DNA of 5,111 bases. Origin: an uncultured Porphyromonadaceae bacterium (GTDB lineage Bacteria > Bacteroidota > Bacteroidia > Bacteroidales > Muribaculaceae). The stretch's first letter is position 1. Every line of letters begins with the position of its first letter. The translations under genes and the position numbers were made by a program. Location: positions 1 to 5,111 of the forward strand of contig CAMWZE010000154.1 in assembly GCA_947178685.1 (NCBI GenBank). Reading direction: 5' to 3'. Positions 4,586 to 5,111 of the stretch are shown in pieces. A model generated the notes under the pieces. It was not told the DNA's origin. It saw only the letters and a list, made by a program, of their open reading frames with translations, and ran no database searches.

Positions 4586-5111
4586 TTACATCCCAGAAGA
4601 CTGTATAATTCCCATAATTTGAGATACACTATCTATAACCGACTTGGCAGAAGGGATTGACTTGTATGCTAAAGCCGACAGTTCTCTTTCATATAAGGAA
4701 GAAAGACCGTTGTCCCAGACTTCATCCAGCGATGTGAATAGTGGAGAATCTGACACGGGTCGTTTATTCCAGTCAGCCGGATTGTCAAACATAGTGCGGT
4801 CATGGTCAAGCAATGATTTAAGATCTACGCTGAATTCCATAGAATGAAAATAACCCGAACAATCCGGATCTTCCATCAGGAAATAGAGGTCATAGAAATG
4901 ACGGATTTTCTTTGCCAATTCCTGTCTGTAATCCTTAGCCAGAGAAAATCGAAGTAAGGAGACAATCTTTTCGGTAGCTGTTCTTTTTTTATCAAGCACA
5001 TTCATTGAGAATTCTTCAAGACCGTATTCAGCGACCATCCCATAGTTACCGGTCTCTTTAAGAAACTCACCTATAAAATTACCTATTTGACATTCAACAT
5101 AAGGATAAGGG
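4586..5111 (-). CDS. AbiEii/AbiGii-family nucleotidyltransferase toxin, C-terminal part (5' end beyond the window)
   Basis: The frame is open from the right edge to TAA at 4588-4586, giving 174 visible residues; residues upstream of the internal Met at 5038 (such as QIGNFIGEFLKETGNYG) belong to the same protein. The diagnostic part is the C-terminal AbiEii signature: KKRTATEKIVSLLRFS at about 4990-4943, followed by LAKKIRHFYDLYFLM at about 4918-4874. The family's conserved Lys (TEK) and Asp (YDL) are both present. Family members usually have about 280-320 residues, so roughly the N-terminal half, with the nucleotidyltransferase GS and D-x-D motifs, lies outside. In type IV AbiE systems the toxin works with an AbiEi antitoxin encoded just upstream, which here would be off the right edge. 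Role: abortive phage infection or element stabilisation, known for the family and not shown here. Confidence 0.8.
   Translation of the reverse strand, partial: PYPYVECQIGNFIGEFLKETGNYGMVAEYGLEEFSMNVLDKKRTATEKIVSLLRFSLAKDYRQELAKKIRHFYDLYFLMEDPDCSGYFHSMEFSVDLKSLLDHDRTMFDNPADWNKRPVSDSPLFTSLDEVWDNGLSSLYERELSALAYKSIPSAKSVIDSVSQIMGIIQSSGM

Overview
The window looks like accessory (mobile-element) DNA from a gut-type Bacteroidota, broadly Bacteroides, Prevotella or Muribaculaceae. Three things point there: a DUF4099/DUF3945 protein, a family known essentially from Bacteroidota conjugative and mobilizable elements; A/C-rich leaders with no Shine-Dalgarno sequence before every start; and a candidate -7 box close to the Bacteroidota TAnnTTTG type. 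No rRNA, tRNA, CRISPR array, IS transposase or integrase is visible.

Left part, minus strand, read right to left: a 115-residue winged-helix/MerR-like DNA-binding protein (3111-2764), a 488-residue DUF4099/DUF3945 protein (2692-1226) and a 370-residue protein (1126-14) that is clearly built on a type IA topoisomerase. The topoisomerase-like protein has lost most catalytic residues, the segment between TOPRIM and the tyrosine domain, and the C-terminal third. Small DNA-binding protein, then a middle ORF, then a topoisomerase relative is reminiscent of the excision operon of CTnDOT-type elements (xis2c-xis2d-orf3-exc). That parallel is an inference from gene order and family, not from sequence comparison.

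Centre: about 670 bp without a credible gene (3112-3782) separates the leftward operon from a rightward gene pair. It is dense in inverted and direct repeats: four CAGGGA boxes in a two-plus-two inverted arrangement, several hairpins, and helically phased AATGTTGGGG repeats. It is a good candidate for a control region, an origin (oriT or oriV) or a recombination site.

Right part: two small tandem overlapping HTH genes (3783-4067 and 4060-4350) end at a perfect 14-bp-stem terminator (4366-4401). A second perfect 12-bp inverted repeat follows (4410-4443). Convergent to them is the 5'-truncated C-terminal half of an AbiEii/AbiGii-family nucleotidyltransferase toxin (4586 to the right edge, minus strand).

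The most unusual items are the intact but apparently catalytically dead mini-topoisomerase, and a leader sequence (GTCCGGAA plus ATCACCCACTAAA) shared by that gene and the oppositely oriented HTH pair. The shared leader suggests that the two arms may be co-regulated.
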